Shown here: positions 24,401 to 36,472 of the stretch, piece after piece | Layout: the number at the start of each line of letters is the position of its first letter | How positions within the stretch are numbered: the stretch's first letter is position 1 | Assembly: GCF_022539505.1 (NCBI RefSeq) | Contig: NC_061514.1 | Location: 325,917,090 to 325,981,089, forward strand | Source of the DNA: Lolium rigidum | Taxonomy: Eukaryota > Streptophyta > Magnoliopsida > Poales > Poaceae | Direction of reading: 5' to 3' | DNA length: 64,000 nucleotides | The notes under the pieces: model-generated | Told to the model about the DNA's origin: nothing | The model's database searches: none | The model's input: the letters and a program-made list of their open reading frames with translations, nothing else | Position numbers and translations under genes: made by a program

Positions 24401-24506
24401 TCTATAAAAGGATGTCTTAGCTTTGTCTAAATTTGTATATATCTACACCCTAAAATATGTCTAGATACATGCATATTTTGACAAAGTTGAGACGTCCTTC
24501 TATAGA
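24401..24506. mobile_element. Stowaway-like MITE
   Basis: Inverted ends TCTATAAAAGGATGTCTTAG and TCTATAGAAGGACGTCTCAA surround a core with TATGTCTAGATACATGCA, which is typical of Triticeae Stowaway elements. An imperfect 47-bp direct repeat flanks it (24351-24399 and 24522-24568), too long to be a target duplication. Confidence 0.6.
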
Positions 24507-24980
24507 CAACGGTAGTACGGAGTATTATTTTTTTATCCTTGAAGGTGAATCAAAATTATCCCGGTAGTAAAACTTGTGAAAATAATAGTTCCAACAATCT
24601 CAACTGAATCATGGCCCTTCGTTGCATCAAAACACAACAATATGCAACAACTCCACTTCGGCTTCACAACAGGGTGCTGTCGACATCGGCTACAGCTAAC
24701 CGCACTGGGAAGCCTCTGGTTCACTTATTTCTCCAATCCAATATTAGCAGGGAAACAGAAAAACTAAGCACATTGCAAGGAGACTTTCATCCAAATCAGG
24801 TTCTGCAGGAACAACAAAAAGACCACATAAGTTCTACAAATATAGATCAGTAAAATAAAACTCCAAGCAAACATCACTAAAAGAAAAGGTATGATGAATA
24901 TACATCTGTTGCATTTAGGCCGTTAGAAAACACTCCACACTTCAGGGAGACAATAGAAATAAAATAGTGCAGAAATGCCT

Positions 24981-25183
24981 CTTTTTTTTTTAACAAAGGG
25001 AGGCGTCGGAGACGCCAAATTTCATTCAGCTCACAACCAGTTTAAAACAGTTTACAACATGGATTGTAGTCCCTCGAAGGTCATGAAAAGCTGAAGCAAA
25101 GGGACAAATTGCTAATGCATGAGCTGAATTTGAACAGCTAAAGATAGGCAATGACTAAGATTGCGTAATTGCCTGTTGTGCAC
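24981..25183 (-). mobile_element. 5'-truncated LINE/SINE-type retroposon
   Basis: About 200 bp flanked by the 8-bp repeat AAATGCCT (24973-24980 and 25184-25191). On the minus strand it ends in GGCGTCTCCGACGCC, then CTTTGTT and a poly(A) run, like the 3' end of grass LINEs. It has no coding capacity. Confidence 0.65.
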
Positions 25184-25191
25184 AAATGCCT

Positions 25192-25712
25192 TGTTTAGGT
25201 TATATGGAGCAGAAGGTGAAATGGATCGAACAATAATTGCTACAGGTGAACTCAATACAGAGAAGACATGCAAGACAAATTTGTCATGGTCCTGAAACAA
25301 TAAGTCATTCCGAGAACCTTCAAATAAGATCATGGTAGGCTGCATTGTTTGTATCCACAATCCTATGTCCTGACATGCAAAAAATGTTGTTTTTTACACT
25401 AACTATATGTTTGAGATTTCAGGTGGTAGCTTTATCTATTTTTTTCCTTGAAAAAGTACAAATGACAGAACTTGGGCACTGTTACAGCCGAGCCAAAAAT
25501 TGGCTGTTGTGCCTGCAAATTACAAACCTAGAATATTCTTGACAGAAACCATGATATCTATTCAATTCAGACAATAATAACATTCAAACAAACTATGCAT
25601 TTTGCTATTTAAGGGATGAAAAACTACTCCTACATGTTTTGCAAGTTGCGATGAACACCTTTTATCAAGGCAAGCGAATGATCATTACCTTTGTGAGCGA
25701 TTCCGCCTAACC
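25192..25712. other. 3' flank of the F-box gene
   Basis: AT-rich sequence downstream of the F-box gene's stop. It probably includes its 3' UTR. No other gene is seen. Confidence 0.4.
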
Positions 25713-26828
25713 TCAGTTGCAGAACAAGCTTGGAAGCACCCAAACCTGTGGTCTTGTGAAACCAACCCCTGGTTCGCCCGGATATTTTGCTGTGAAGCAT
25801 TTACAGGTCCCATCGATCATAGAATACTCGCTCCAGCCCCCAGCCCATGGCAACGATCCGTACACGCAGTCTCCGCGGATCCCTGGAACATCTGGACCAA
25901 TGCACGCGGCGAAGTCGTCGAAGCCAATGAAGAGCGTCCGTCCTCCGAGGCTCGTCGCCGCCGCCCACATCAACTCGTCGGCGTCCCACCGGAAAATCTT
26001 GTAGGCGGGGTCGATGGATCCCACCTTGAAGATAAGCAGGACCTCGCCGCCGCAGTCCCCCAGCAGCGGGGCGCCTTTGGTCTCCTGCATAGCCAGTAGG
26101 ACCTGCGGGTCGAACTCGCCCCCATGGTGCCATATATCCAAAGAGGAGGAACTGTCCTTGGAGGGCGAAGCCGACACGAGGCCGCAGGTGGGGAGGAACC
26201 CGTAGAGGACGCCGTTGACGATGTGCCAGTCCTGGATCTCGTGCTCGCCGCCGTAGGACGCGACGGTCCACTGGGGGCTCGTCCAGGGGCTGCAGCACTG
26301 GACGTCGGTGCGGCCTGTGGCGGGGGCGAAGAGGTGGCCGCCGGTGAGGATGACGCGGTCGTGCGGCAGCGGGGGCTTGGGCAGGCGGGCCTGCGCGCCG
26401 TAGAGCAGGTGGGTGACGATGATCTCGCCGGCGGCGGCGGCGTCGACGGCGACGACCTGGGCGCCGTCGGAGGTGAGGACGCCGCCGGTGCGCGCGAAGG
26501 GGAGGCGGGCGCGGAAGCGGTGGAGGCGGCGGTCGGGGACGTGGAAGAGGGCGAGCGAGAAGGAGGGGCAGCCGGGCTCGAGGAGGTTGAAGAGGGGCAG
26601 CGAGTGGGAGGTGGCGGAGTGGGGCACGAGGAGGCACGGCGGCTGCGCGGCGAGGAGGTCCCGGCTGAGCGGCAGCGCGGCGCGGTAGGCGCGGCAGCCG
26701 CCGCGGAGGGCGAAGATGTCGTTGAGGTTCGTCAGGTGCTTGGCGATGTCGGGGATCAGCTCCGCCGGGATGTACGGCCCGTCGGCGGCGGCGGCGGGCG
26801 GATCCGGGCAGCCGTTGGGCGTCGCCAT
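25713..26828 (-). CDS. F-box/DUF295 family protein
   Basis: A single uninterrupted exon of 371 residues from the ATG at 26828 to the TGA at 25713-25715. Residues about 18-55 (YIPAELIPDIAKHL, then DIFALRGGCRAYRAAL) fit a degenerate F-box, the segment that binds SKP1 in SCF ubiquitin ligases. The rest follows grass DUF295 proteins: a central GGHLFAPATGRTD region, repeated W/Y/G-rich blades, and a C-terminus with FTRPQVWVLPSLF. The substrate is unknown, and such proteins form a very large, fast-evolving grass family. The coding sequence is strongly GC-rich, and the antisense strand is also open for long stretches, a by-product of that bias. It is complete and lies outside the duplicated cassette. 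Confidence 0.75.
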   Translation of the reverse strand: MATPNGCPDPPAAAADGPYIPAELIPDIAKHLTNLNDIFALRGGCRAYRAALPLSRDLLAAQPPCLLVPHSATSHSLPLFNLLEPGCPSFSLALFHVPDRRLHRFRARLPFARTGGVLTSDGAQVVAVDAAAAGEIIVTHLLYGAQARLPKPPLPHDRVILTGGHLFAPATGRTDVQCCSPWTSPQWTVASYGGEHEIQDWHIVNGVLYGFLPTCGLVSASPSKDSSSSLDIWHHGGEFDPQVLLAMQETKGAPLLGDCGGEVLLIFKVGSIDPAYKIFRWDADELMWAAATSLGGRTLFIGFDDFAACIGPDVPGIRGDCVYGSLPWAGGWSEYSMIDGTCKCFTAKYPGEPGVGFTRPQVWVLPSLFCN

Positions 26829-27639
26829 CGGAATTCCTCACTCCGTGGCCGCGATTAGCAGAGGAAATTTATTTGGGGGCCAAGGGAATGGCGAGATTAG
26901 GGCGGCGGAGTCCATGGAGTGGGTGACACGGTCAAAGCCCACAAAGGGTTCTTTTTGGTAAGGAAGCTTCTACAGCCCAATGGGTGTGTTTGATTTAGGC
27001 CCATCAAAGTATTTGCTAGCCAAACTTTTCTCTCTCAAAAAAAAAAAGAACTTGCCAAATTATTTCATTGCAGAATATATTCCGTTTTTATGCAACACCA
27101 AAGTGTTAAACCTAATGTTTGAACTCTGGTGGGCTCGGAGTGTTATTTTTCTTTCACCATCTAACCTCAGGTTTATTCTTGGTCAAACTTTTAGTTAGAG
27201 CTTATTTGGCTCATATTATTTAAGGCTAGAATCAAAGAATTCACATGTGTTTCCCATAACAACTAGATTGGCTGCCATAAAATGGTATTGGAATTCAATT
27301 GCGAGCGTCATAGATTTCATCCCATGTCTAACCTTAGTTTCTACTAGCATCGTGTTATTTTTGTGGATTTGTCAATTAAAATAATATCATCAAATTCATG
27401 TCACTTTATTTCATTTTATTTCTACCAAATAAAATAAAATAAATAAAATGATGAATCCGAAGACGCCCCCGAGAGAAAGATGCCAAACTCATTCTAGATC
27501 TTTAGATCAAGGCCAACACCATAGGCACCTAGGCGGTGCTCCTGATCAAGCAGGAGGACCTCACCCAAGCCATGGCCCATGGCGGCGTCTCTTCACCAGG
27601 TGGTGGATCATGCCGCAAACTATGCTACCATCCATGTTG
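26829..27639. other. F-box gene upstream region
   Basis: Promoter and intergenic DNA of the F-box gene, with no clear TATA box. TATT(T) and AAATA runs lie around 27400-27450. No gene is supported. Confidence 0.35.
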
Positions 27640-27930
27640 GATAATAAATTCATTCGCCGTGTCCTCCAACCGTGTAGACACCTCCGTAAAGGTCGTAATA
27701 CTCCATACGCTAAATAGATGACCATGAACAGAGCAAAGAACTACACTGGTAGATAACCTGCATAAGAGAAATATTTTATTGTTAAAAACCTTATCATTTC
27801 TACATCGCCAAAGCGACCGAATAACGGCAAGCGCTCCCACCCTAATAAGTAGTTTAAACCTATGATCATATTGGCAACACTCTCATTCAGCCAATTACTA
27901 AAGATATTGGCAACGATCCATGTCAGGTAC
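27640..27930 (-). pseudogene. LINE reverse-transcriptase C-terminal remnant
   Basis: On the minus strand two overlapping frames read NIFSNWLNES and then IRSLWRCRNDKVFNNK. These match the tail after the zinc-binding reverse-transcriptase domain of plant LINEs, where 'W..RND.VFN.K' is characteristic. Frameshifts separate the pieces and no upstream polymerase domain is present. Confidence 0.6.
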
Positions 27931-28237
27931 AAGGCAAAACCTATCTAGATGATTGACCGTATAGATCTAGGCAACTGACACCAAAAGAATAGGTGTAGAA
28001 GTCTGTGTCATTTGAAACTTGGGTTCTGTACTATGGTAGTGGTACTATGGTATGGTAGTGGTACTATGATGTATGAACTCTGTGTGAGCCTAATTAGTGG
28101 TAATTTATTAGCTATTATATTTAATTTATTTGTTGTTATTTTCATTCATATATGCAAATTGGGTGAAATTTGGGGGGGGGGGGTAGAAACTAGGATGCCC
28201 GCTAGGTACAGCCTGCCCCAAGCAGAGAGGACACTTA

Positions 28238-29554
28238 GGGCATGTTTATTTGGGTTGTGGTTGGGTGACTATGCAGGGAAAGCTGTTGTGCAGAAAAAGC
28301 TGCTGCACAGGAAAGCTGTTGTTTCGAGTTTCCCTGTTTGGCAACTTGACTGGCTATTTGGTTGTGAACGGATGAATTGTCTAAAATACCCATAATTCCG
28401 AAAACATTGTATTAGTTTTGGTTACTATATGAAACATATACCACTTTTCACTTGATCTTCAGCCACGAATCAGTTCATGGAAAATCAGGTTTACACCATT
28501 TCTTGTTTCTACACATATCAATCAAATCAGCCGCGCCTACCCATTATTGTTGGAGACGAACATCAAACATGACGCCATATTAAAAGAAAAAACGCATCTA
28601 GCCATGGATTAACTTCTCCCCACTGCTTGTTGCTGGCTCCTGCGCATGCGCTGGCCGCTTGCCCGTCGCTCGCGTCGGCCGCCTGTATGTTGCTCCACTG
28701 CCTGCCTGTCGCTCGCGCAAACCGTCGGCTGCTGCTTGGTTTGCTCAGGTTTTGTGCTTGGCGCGCTCGATCTGGGAGGGCTGAGTCAGGCAATGACAAG
28801 AGATTGGCCGGAAACGGAGGGAGACGGCAGGGCACGGAGGGGAACGTCGGAGAAGGAGGGTCGCCGGTGGTGTGGTGGCGGCGGCCTAATTGGGGGTCGG
28901 TGGTGCGTACGGGCCAAATCCTTGTGTGCATATCCCTCGTATGCACGGGAAAAATGATTCGGTCAATGGGTGGTAATCTTCTGTAAATAGTTCAAATGAA
29001 ATGGGCGAGTGCAAATAACGGTTCGTTTGTTAATGGGAAAGCTGCCGAAAACACCTCAAAACGTGCTTCCACATCTTTGCATATTAGGGCATGGCCAACG
29101 CCTAGCCTCAACTCACTGCCCCAAATGCCAACTAGGCTCGGATGTCAGGCTGAACCTGCAAGTAGCTGCCTGGCAGACGAACTAGTCTCTTGCAGGGGAG
29201 GCTACATCCTCAACAGATAAAGCTAGAAGAAAGGAGGAAAGGGAAGAGAGAGAAGAGAAAAGAAGGAAAAGTGGTGGACCGACGCTACTCTATGGGAAGA
29301 AAAAGTATTTGTGTACAAAGTGATAGTGAGGCCCAGTGAGGCAGTAGCATGCATTGGACTATTTTTCTTCACAACCACTGCTTCATTTTCTTTTTTGCTT
29401 CGTGCTTACGTGGGAAAGTAGCATGTAGCTGCCACCATTGCTCATGCCCTTAGGTGCTTTAGCTTTGGCAAAGCCAGCTTTGAAAGCCACCTGTTTGTTT
29501 GGATTTGTTCGCTTTTGCTTTTGGAAAGCTGAAAATGCCTAAACAAACACCCCC
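28238..29554. mobile_element. Non-autonomous PIF/Harbinger-like element
   Basis: The left end GGGCATGTTTATTTGG and right end (inverted) GGGGGTGTTTGTTTAGG pair imperfectly, and TTA flanks both sides (28235-28237, 29555-29557). It has no transposase frame. The right end is duplicated by the tandem repeat at 29480-29735, so a second candidate end lies at about 29686. Confidence 0.55.
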
Positions 29555-29735
29555 TTAGCCTCTAGCCCATCCGCGGGCGCCTCAAATCCTCAACTAGACC
29601 AAACACCTTTGGAAGCCACATGTTTGTTTGGATTTGCAGGCTTTTGCTTTTGAAAAGCTGGAAAAAAAAACCCAAAAAACACCCCCTTAGCCTCTAGCCC
29701 ATCCGCGGGCGCCTCAAATGCTCAACTAGACCAAA
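29480..29735. repeat. Tandem duplication, ~128-bp period
   Basis: Two imperfect copies run from (T/G)GAAAGCCAC.TGTTTGTTTGG to CCTCAACTAGACCAAA. The second copy has small indels. It spans the right terminus of the Harbinger-like element. Confidence 0.75.
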
Positions 29736-29853
29736 ACAAAAACATTTAGTGCCACAGACGAAATGTATCCTCACGATTTTCATGGCAATAGGTTTTTTTA
29801 GGGAATAATGGCAATAGGTAACACATAGTTTTCTAAAAACATGGTGGACCAGG

Positions 29854-31335
29854 TGATACGTCTCCAACGTATCTATAATTTCTTATGTTACATGCTAGTT
29901 TTATGACAATACCAACATGTTTTATCCATACTTTATATCATTTTGATGCATTTTTCGGTACTAACCTATTAACAAGATGCCGAAGCGCCAGTTCCTGTTT
30001 TCTGCTGTCTTTGGTTTCAGAAATCCTACACGGGAAATATTCTCGGAATTGGACGAAACAAAAGCCAAACCTCCTATTTTTCCGAGGGACACACGGAGCC
30101 AGAAGGGCAAGCCAGGGGGAGGCCCACGGCCTCCAGACTATAGGGGGGCGCGGCCGAGAGGGGGGCGCGCCGCCATATGGGGTGGGCCCCTCGGGCACCC
30201 CCTCACGCCGCCCTTTCGCCTATATATTCCTTTCGTCGCGAAAACCCTAAAATAATGAGTCATATTCCACGAAGAGTTCCGTAGCCGCCGCCATCGCGAA
30301 GACAAGTTTCGGGGGACAGAAGTCTCTGTTCCGGCACGCCGTCGGGACGGGGAATTGCCCCCGGAGTCATCTCCATCGACACCACCGCCATCTTCATCGA
30401 CGTTGCTGTCTCCCATGATGAGGAGGGAGTAGTTCTTCCCCGAGGCTAAGGGCTCTACCGGTAGCTATGTGGTTCATCTCTCTCTCCCATGGTGTGATCT
30501 TTATGTGATCATGATCTTTGTATCACTATTAATCTATGTGCTACTCTAGTGATGTTATTAAAGTAGTTTATTCCTCCTCCATGATGTAAAGAGGACAGTG
30601 TGTGCATCATGTAGTACTTGGCGTAGGCTATGATTGTAATCTCTTGTGGATTATGAAGTTAACTATTACTATGATAGTATTGATGTGATCTATTCCCCCT
30701 TTCATAGCTATTGTTGACAGTGTGTATGCTATGTTAGTACTCGGTCTAAATTGCAATGGTATTATCTTGGATTATGATTTGATGAGGATATCCCTATGAG
30801 TGGTGTTTGTCAAGTACTTGATGAGCTTTGAGTGGAGCTTTTGCCGCTACGTGATGATTAGTGATTCCAATAGGAGAGTAATTCAGAGTAGCACAAGTGA
30901 AGAGAAGTTATTTATTTATTCAATTATGTGATCATTGTTGAGAGTGTCCACTAGTGAAAGTATGATCCCTAGACCTTGTTTCTAAGTATTGAAACACCGT
31001 TTCCAACAAGTTCTGCTACATGTTCGCTTGCTGCCATTTTTATTTCAGATTGCAATTACTACTTGTAATCATCCATATTACTTGTATTTCACTATCTCTT
31101 CGCCGAACTAGTGCACATATACATCTGACAAGTGTATTAGGTGTGTTGGGGACACAAGAGACTTCTTGTATCTTAATTGCAGGGTTGCTTGAGAGGTATA
31201 TCTCTGACCTCTACCTCCCTGAGTTCGATAAACCTTGGGTGATCCACTTAAGGAAAACTTGCTGCTGTTCTACAAACCTCTCGCTCTTGGAGGCCCAACA
31301 CCGTCTACGAGGAATAGAAGCGTGCGTAGACATCA
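29854..31335 (+). mobile_element. 5' LTR of a gypsy-type retrotransposon
   Basis: It begins TGATACGTCTCCAACGTATC, a start I associate with abundant Triticeae LTRs, and ends near GACATCA just before a primer-binding-like site. It carries a CTATATATTCC promoter box at about 30220. The matching 3' LTR is absent from the window, so the right boundary is inferred. Confidence 0.7.
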
Positions 31336-34012
31336 AGCTATTTTCTGGCGCCGTTGTCGGGGAGGTAAGGTAAAAGGTATTCACATCCTCCGACTACTAA
31401 GCTATTTCCTAGCACTATTGCCGGTGTGTGAGTGCTCGAAGGTATCTCCTTTAGATTCTGCAATTTTATCTTTTTGTCTCTTGTTTTTATTTTCACAAGT
31501 TAGGCTTAATGGAAAACAACAAAAATATTAGAGATCTTTATAGTATTTATCTTGAGTTAGGACATGAGGTGTTTGAAGAGAAAATTAAAAAACCTATGGA
31601 ACTTTATATGCATGCTAATGGCAATGTTATTAATATGAATGCTTTGAACACCATTGTTGCTAATGCTATGGAAAATTCTAAGCTTGGGGAAGCTGGTTTT
31701 GAGGAGCATGATATTTTTAGTCCCCCAAGCATGGAGGAGAAAATTTACTTTGATGATACTTCACCTCCTATATATGATGATTACAATGATGACTATTATA
31801 TTTTCAGTACACCTACTATTGAGGAGAAAATTAATTATGATTACAATATGCCTCGTATATATGATGATTATGGTGATGAGAATAATAATGATAGCTATCT
31901 TATTGAATTTGCTCCCACTACAATTAATAGTAATAACTATGCTTATGTGGAGAGTAATAATTTTATACATGTAGCTCATGATAAGAATGTTTCATGTGAT
32001 AGTTATATTGTTGAGTTTGTTCATGATGCTACTGAAAATCTTTAAGAGAGAGGACAATATGGTTGTAGGGATTTATGTTACTAAAACACCTCTCTTTTTG
32101 CTTAAAATCTTGAAGTTGCGCTTGTCTTGTTTTCCTATGCTTATTGCATTATGCTTACATGACTTGTTTATTTACAAGATTCCTTTTCATAGGAAGTGGG
32201 TTAGACTTAAAAGTGTTTCTTATTTGCTTGCGATGCTCTCTTTTGCGTCAACTCTTATTTCTTGCGAGAGCATCATTAAAATTACTGAGCCCATCTAATG
32301 GCTATAAAGAAAGCACTTCTTGGGAGATAACCCATGTTTTTTTATTTTGCTACTGTTTTGTTGTGTCTTGGAAGTTGTTACTACGGTAGAAACCTCTCCT
32401 TATCATGTTTATTTCGTTTTTGTGCCAAGTGAAGTCTTTGATAGAAAGTTGATACTAGATTTGGATTTCTGCGCAGAAATAGATTTTTAGCTGTCACGAA
32501 TTTGAGTTGATCTCTCTGTAGGAAACTCGTAAAATCTTGAAAAAAATCATGCGTGATCCGCAGATATGTACGCAACTTTCATTCAACTGGAGCTTTTCGA
32601 TCTGAGCATGTTAAGTGCCTCGAAAAAATTCGTCTTTACGGACTGTTCTGTTTTGACAGATTCTGTCTTTTATTTCGCATTGCCTATTTTACTGTGTTGA
32701 GTGGATTTCTTTGCTCCATTAACTTTCAGTAGCCTTGGGTAATATCCAGAAGTGTTGGGAATGATTGTGTCCTCGCTGAACATGTGAATTTTTGATTATG
32801 CACTAACCCTCTAATGAGATTGCTTTGAGTTTGGTGTGAAGGAAGTTTTCAAGGATCAAGAGAGGAGGATGTTATAATATGATCAAGAAGAGTGAAAAGT
32901 CTAAGCTTGGGGATGCCCCCGTGGTTCATCCCTGCATATTTCAAGAAGACTCAAGCGTCTAACCTTGGGGATGCCCAAGGCATCCCCTTCTTCATCAATA
33001 ACTTATCAGGTCACCTCTAGTGAAACTATATTTTAATTCCGTCACATCTTATGTGCTTTACTTGGAGCGTTTGTGTGCTTTTATTTTCGTTTTTTTATTT
33101 TCATTCTCTGAATAAATTCGGATCCTAGCAATCCTTGTGTGGGAGAGAGACACGCTCCGCTTTTTCATTTGAACACTTGTGTTCTTAGTTTTATTTTTCA
33201 TGTTCATGGCGAAAGCTGAAAGCCGCAGCACTTATTGTTATTTTCTTGGAAACAGAAAATGCTTCATGTGGTAATTGGTATATTGTCTTGAATAATTTGA
33301 TACTTGGCAATTGTTTTGAGCTCTCAAGTAGATCATGTTTAAGCTCTTGCATCATGTAGTTTAAATCTATTAGTGGAGAACTACCGTAGAGCTTGTTGAA
33401 ATTTGGTTTGCATGATTGGTCTCTCTAAGGTCTAGATATTTTCTGGTTAAAGTGTTTGAACAACAAGGAAGACAGTGTAGAGTCTTATAATGCTTGCAAT
33501 ATGTTCTTATGTAAGTTTTGTTGTACCGATTCGTACTTGTGTTTGCTTCAAACAACCTTGCTAGCCAAAGCCTTTTACTGAGAGGGAATGCTTCTCGTGC
33601 ATCCAAAACCTTGAGCCAAAACCTATGCCATTTGTGTCCACCACAACTACCTACTATGTGGTATTTTTCTGCCATTTCAAGTAAATACTTCATGTGCTAC
33701 CTTTAAACAATTCAAAATTTTATTACTCCTTATTTGTGTCAATGTTTTATAGCTCATGAGGAAGTATGTGGTGTTTTATCTTTCAATCTTGTTGGGCAGA
33801 CTTTCACCAATGGACTAGTGGCATATATACATCCGCTTATCCAATAATTTTGCAAAAAGAGCTGGCAACGGGGTGCCCAGCCCCAATTAATTAACTTTCA
33901 TTAATAATTCTCTTCACATGTTTTGCCCTGATTTATCACTAAGCAACTTAATTTTGCAATAGACACTCCTCCATGGTATGAGAAATGTTGGAAGGCACCC
34001 GAGGATTCGGTT
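31336..34012 (+). mobile_element. Internal region of a non-autonomous LTR element, right-truncated
   Basis: It starts with a primer-binding-like site TGGCGCCGTTGTCGGGGA (31346-31363). It has no gag, protease, reverse transcriptase or integrase frame, only the acidic frame at 31509-32045 and long AT-rich untranslated sequence with repeated CTTGGGGATGCCC blocks. It ends abruptly inside unit A3 at a shared CGGTTATT, so the 3' LTR has been lost by deletion. Confidence 0.65.
31509..32045 (+). CDS. Acidic Asp/Asn/Tyr-rich protein of the LTR element
   Basis: The frame is intact, 178 residues long, starting MENNKNIRDLYSIYLELGHE. The first 60 residues look helical; the rest is rich in D, N, Y and E. 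Two related segments, MEEKIYFDD and IEEKINYDY, are each followed by a (P/R)IYDDY motif, an internal duplication. It resembles no gag or pol domain I know. Its place just after the primer-binding site is the gag position, so it may be a family-specific protein of a non-autonomous element. Function unknown. Confidence 0.5.
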   Translation: MENNKNIRDLYSIYLELGHEVFEEKIKKPMELYMHANGNVINMNALNTIVANAMENSKLGEAGFEEHDIFSPPSMEEKIYFDDTSPPIYDDYNDDYYIFSTPTIEEKINYDYNMPRIYDDYGDENNNDSYLIEFAPTTINSNNYAYVESNNFIHVAHDKNVSCDSYIVEFVHDATENL

Positions 34013-36472
34013 ATTCTTGCATGTGCACCAAGTGCCGCAATGATAATAAAAGTGGAGATGAAGATGAGAGGAGCAGGAGTACAAGAAGTTTGGGAGATCA
34101 AGTTTTCTCCTTTTTTTGAAAACTGAAATTTTGAAATCAAATATCTTGAGAACAGTTTATCCAAATTACGAAGAGTTTTACATTTGATCACCTCGCGTCG
34201 AGATCTTCAAAACTATATCTCATAGGTTTCAAGATATTTTGTTTGCACTTTAAAACTACTATAGATGTACTTATGTTTGTATGTAACTACTCGGGTTGTC
34301 ACTGATGCATACTTTGGTTTTAGTGTATTTTGTGGGGATGGAAACGAGAGAGGGATATGGGAGGGTGGGAGATACAATCTTTACATTTTATTTTGAATCC
34401 AAATTTTCAGCACAGAGTATCTTGAGATCCATTTTTTGAAATTACCAATTGTTTCACTTTTAAGCTCCGGAGTGCCGAGATTTTAAAACCAGATTTTATG
34501 TTGATAGGTTTCGAGAAACAATTTTATACTAAAAGAACTACTACACTTGTACTCGAGTTGCAGCATTAGCAAACTTCTCTTTCTATGTTTTGTATTTTGG
34601 ATTTTCAGTTTGCTTTGGACTTCGGTTTTTTGGATGATGTACTTGTTCTTTCAGTTAGTGTATTTTGTACTTCTAAGTTAGTGTATTTGTACTTAGGAGT
34701 ACACTTTGTAATTTGTACTCACGTTTTAGCCTACTTGCACTTTGTACTTCGGTTTTGATATACCTGTACTTGGAATATATTTGTACTCTGTACTACTTTT
34801 GTAACTTTTTTTATTTAAGTACGTTTATATTTAGAGTACAGACTTGTACCTTCGTACTTTAAGTTATGCCATTTTTCTAATTTGATGATTAGTTTACTTG
34901 TCTTAATTATTCACTATAGTGTACTTGTATTGGCAACACGACAAAGTCAACCATGAAAACAATTCATATGGAAAACCCTAACCCTAACTTGGATAACAGT
35001 TAGATACAACACCATGTTTTCCCGAAGTACCCAAGTTTAGTACGACATTCAAAAAGAAAACCAAGATGCCCAGATGATAAACTTGTGATGTATCACGAGC
35101 TATAGTTGTTTTACTCGCCGTGCATCATCCATTAGGGTAACTATTAGTGAAGATGGTGTTGCCCCACCCACTTTTGACGAACTAAATATGGTAATTGTTA
35201 GCATTCAGTCATGGTTGCCGGGTAACCTCACCACTCCAATGCAAGAGGTTACTATAGAAGCCTCATGTGTGCAACCAAACATGAGTGCTTTGCATCAGCC
35301 GAGCCAATATCGACTATGTACAACCTACCAAATAAAAGGAGATAGTTGTCCACCGGGTGCAGAAAAGGCCTTCACAAGTTACCAAACGAAGTGGAAAACA
35401 TGGCTCGAAGCTTGTTTCGAATGGGCTATGCCCCCTATGGTCTACCCCGGGGGCGAAAAAATTGCCTAGCCTACCAAACACGCCCTAAATCACCTCGCAA
35501 CTAACAAAGTGGATGGCAAATCGACAATGCCTAGGTCAGGCTTTCCAGGAGTCAAGGCATAGTGGGATGACCACATGGAGTATGTGGTGGGCTACCAGAG
35601 CCACACAAAAAAAAGGCACGGTGCAATGAGGACACGTTCATGCAGCCGCAGGAGGCTACCAAAACCTCACACCTTCGACCTTTTGGTGTATTTAAAGATT
35701 TCATAGTATATAAAATTTGGTGTGGAGTATATCCACTTTTTACCAGTGGGATAAATGGAGAATGGGCAATTGTTAAGATGTGCTTAGTGTTTGTAGTACT
35801 AGGATAAATATCATAAGGCTTTGGTGAACCGACAAAGCTTTGACATGCATGTAACATCCATTCTCAACCGATTGCCAGACAACTAGACGAGCACATTAGT
35901 TGGATAGGAGAAATTCCAAAATCAAGACGAGCATGCTATTATTAAGTTGAAGAGAGAAATTAACAGTCTTGTACCATACCACCTCATTGATCATGCACTT
36001 CAACTCTTCAAGTGACCCTCTCATTTTCTCATGTTCAGCAAATGATCATGAAAGTGAGCAACGACCCGAGAGCATCTTCCCGCACTAGCTAGTACATGAT
36101 GGCTATGGCAGCCGTGTCAAAAACAAAACAAAAATCCTTAGTAGAGGTGGTTTTATCAGACGTTGGCACGCTTTGATCAGTGATATATATCACGCAAGAG
36201 TATGCTCTTACCCCTCACGCTTGTGTACATTAAAAAATATACCTTAGAAACGACTTAATTGGACATGTGAAGTAGTTAATCACGTCAAAATAATACCTTA
36301 GATGTCTGGTTTCCATCCTCATGCTTAAGAGGATATTTCCGTTTTTTTCTTTTGGAGAAAACAGAGGATATCGAACTCACACATTTGACGTCATGTTACA
36401 GATAGGACTGAAGGTCTGAACCTAGCAGAACCTATCTTGTTAACTTTGTATCTCTGGAATCTAACTGTTTTA

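Noticed and set aside
26124..26858. Long plus-strand frame antisense to the F-box gene
   Set aside because: A GC-bias shadow: its translation is a low-complexity G/A/E/V run with no domain, while the minus strand fits F-box/DUF295.
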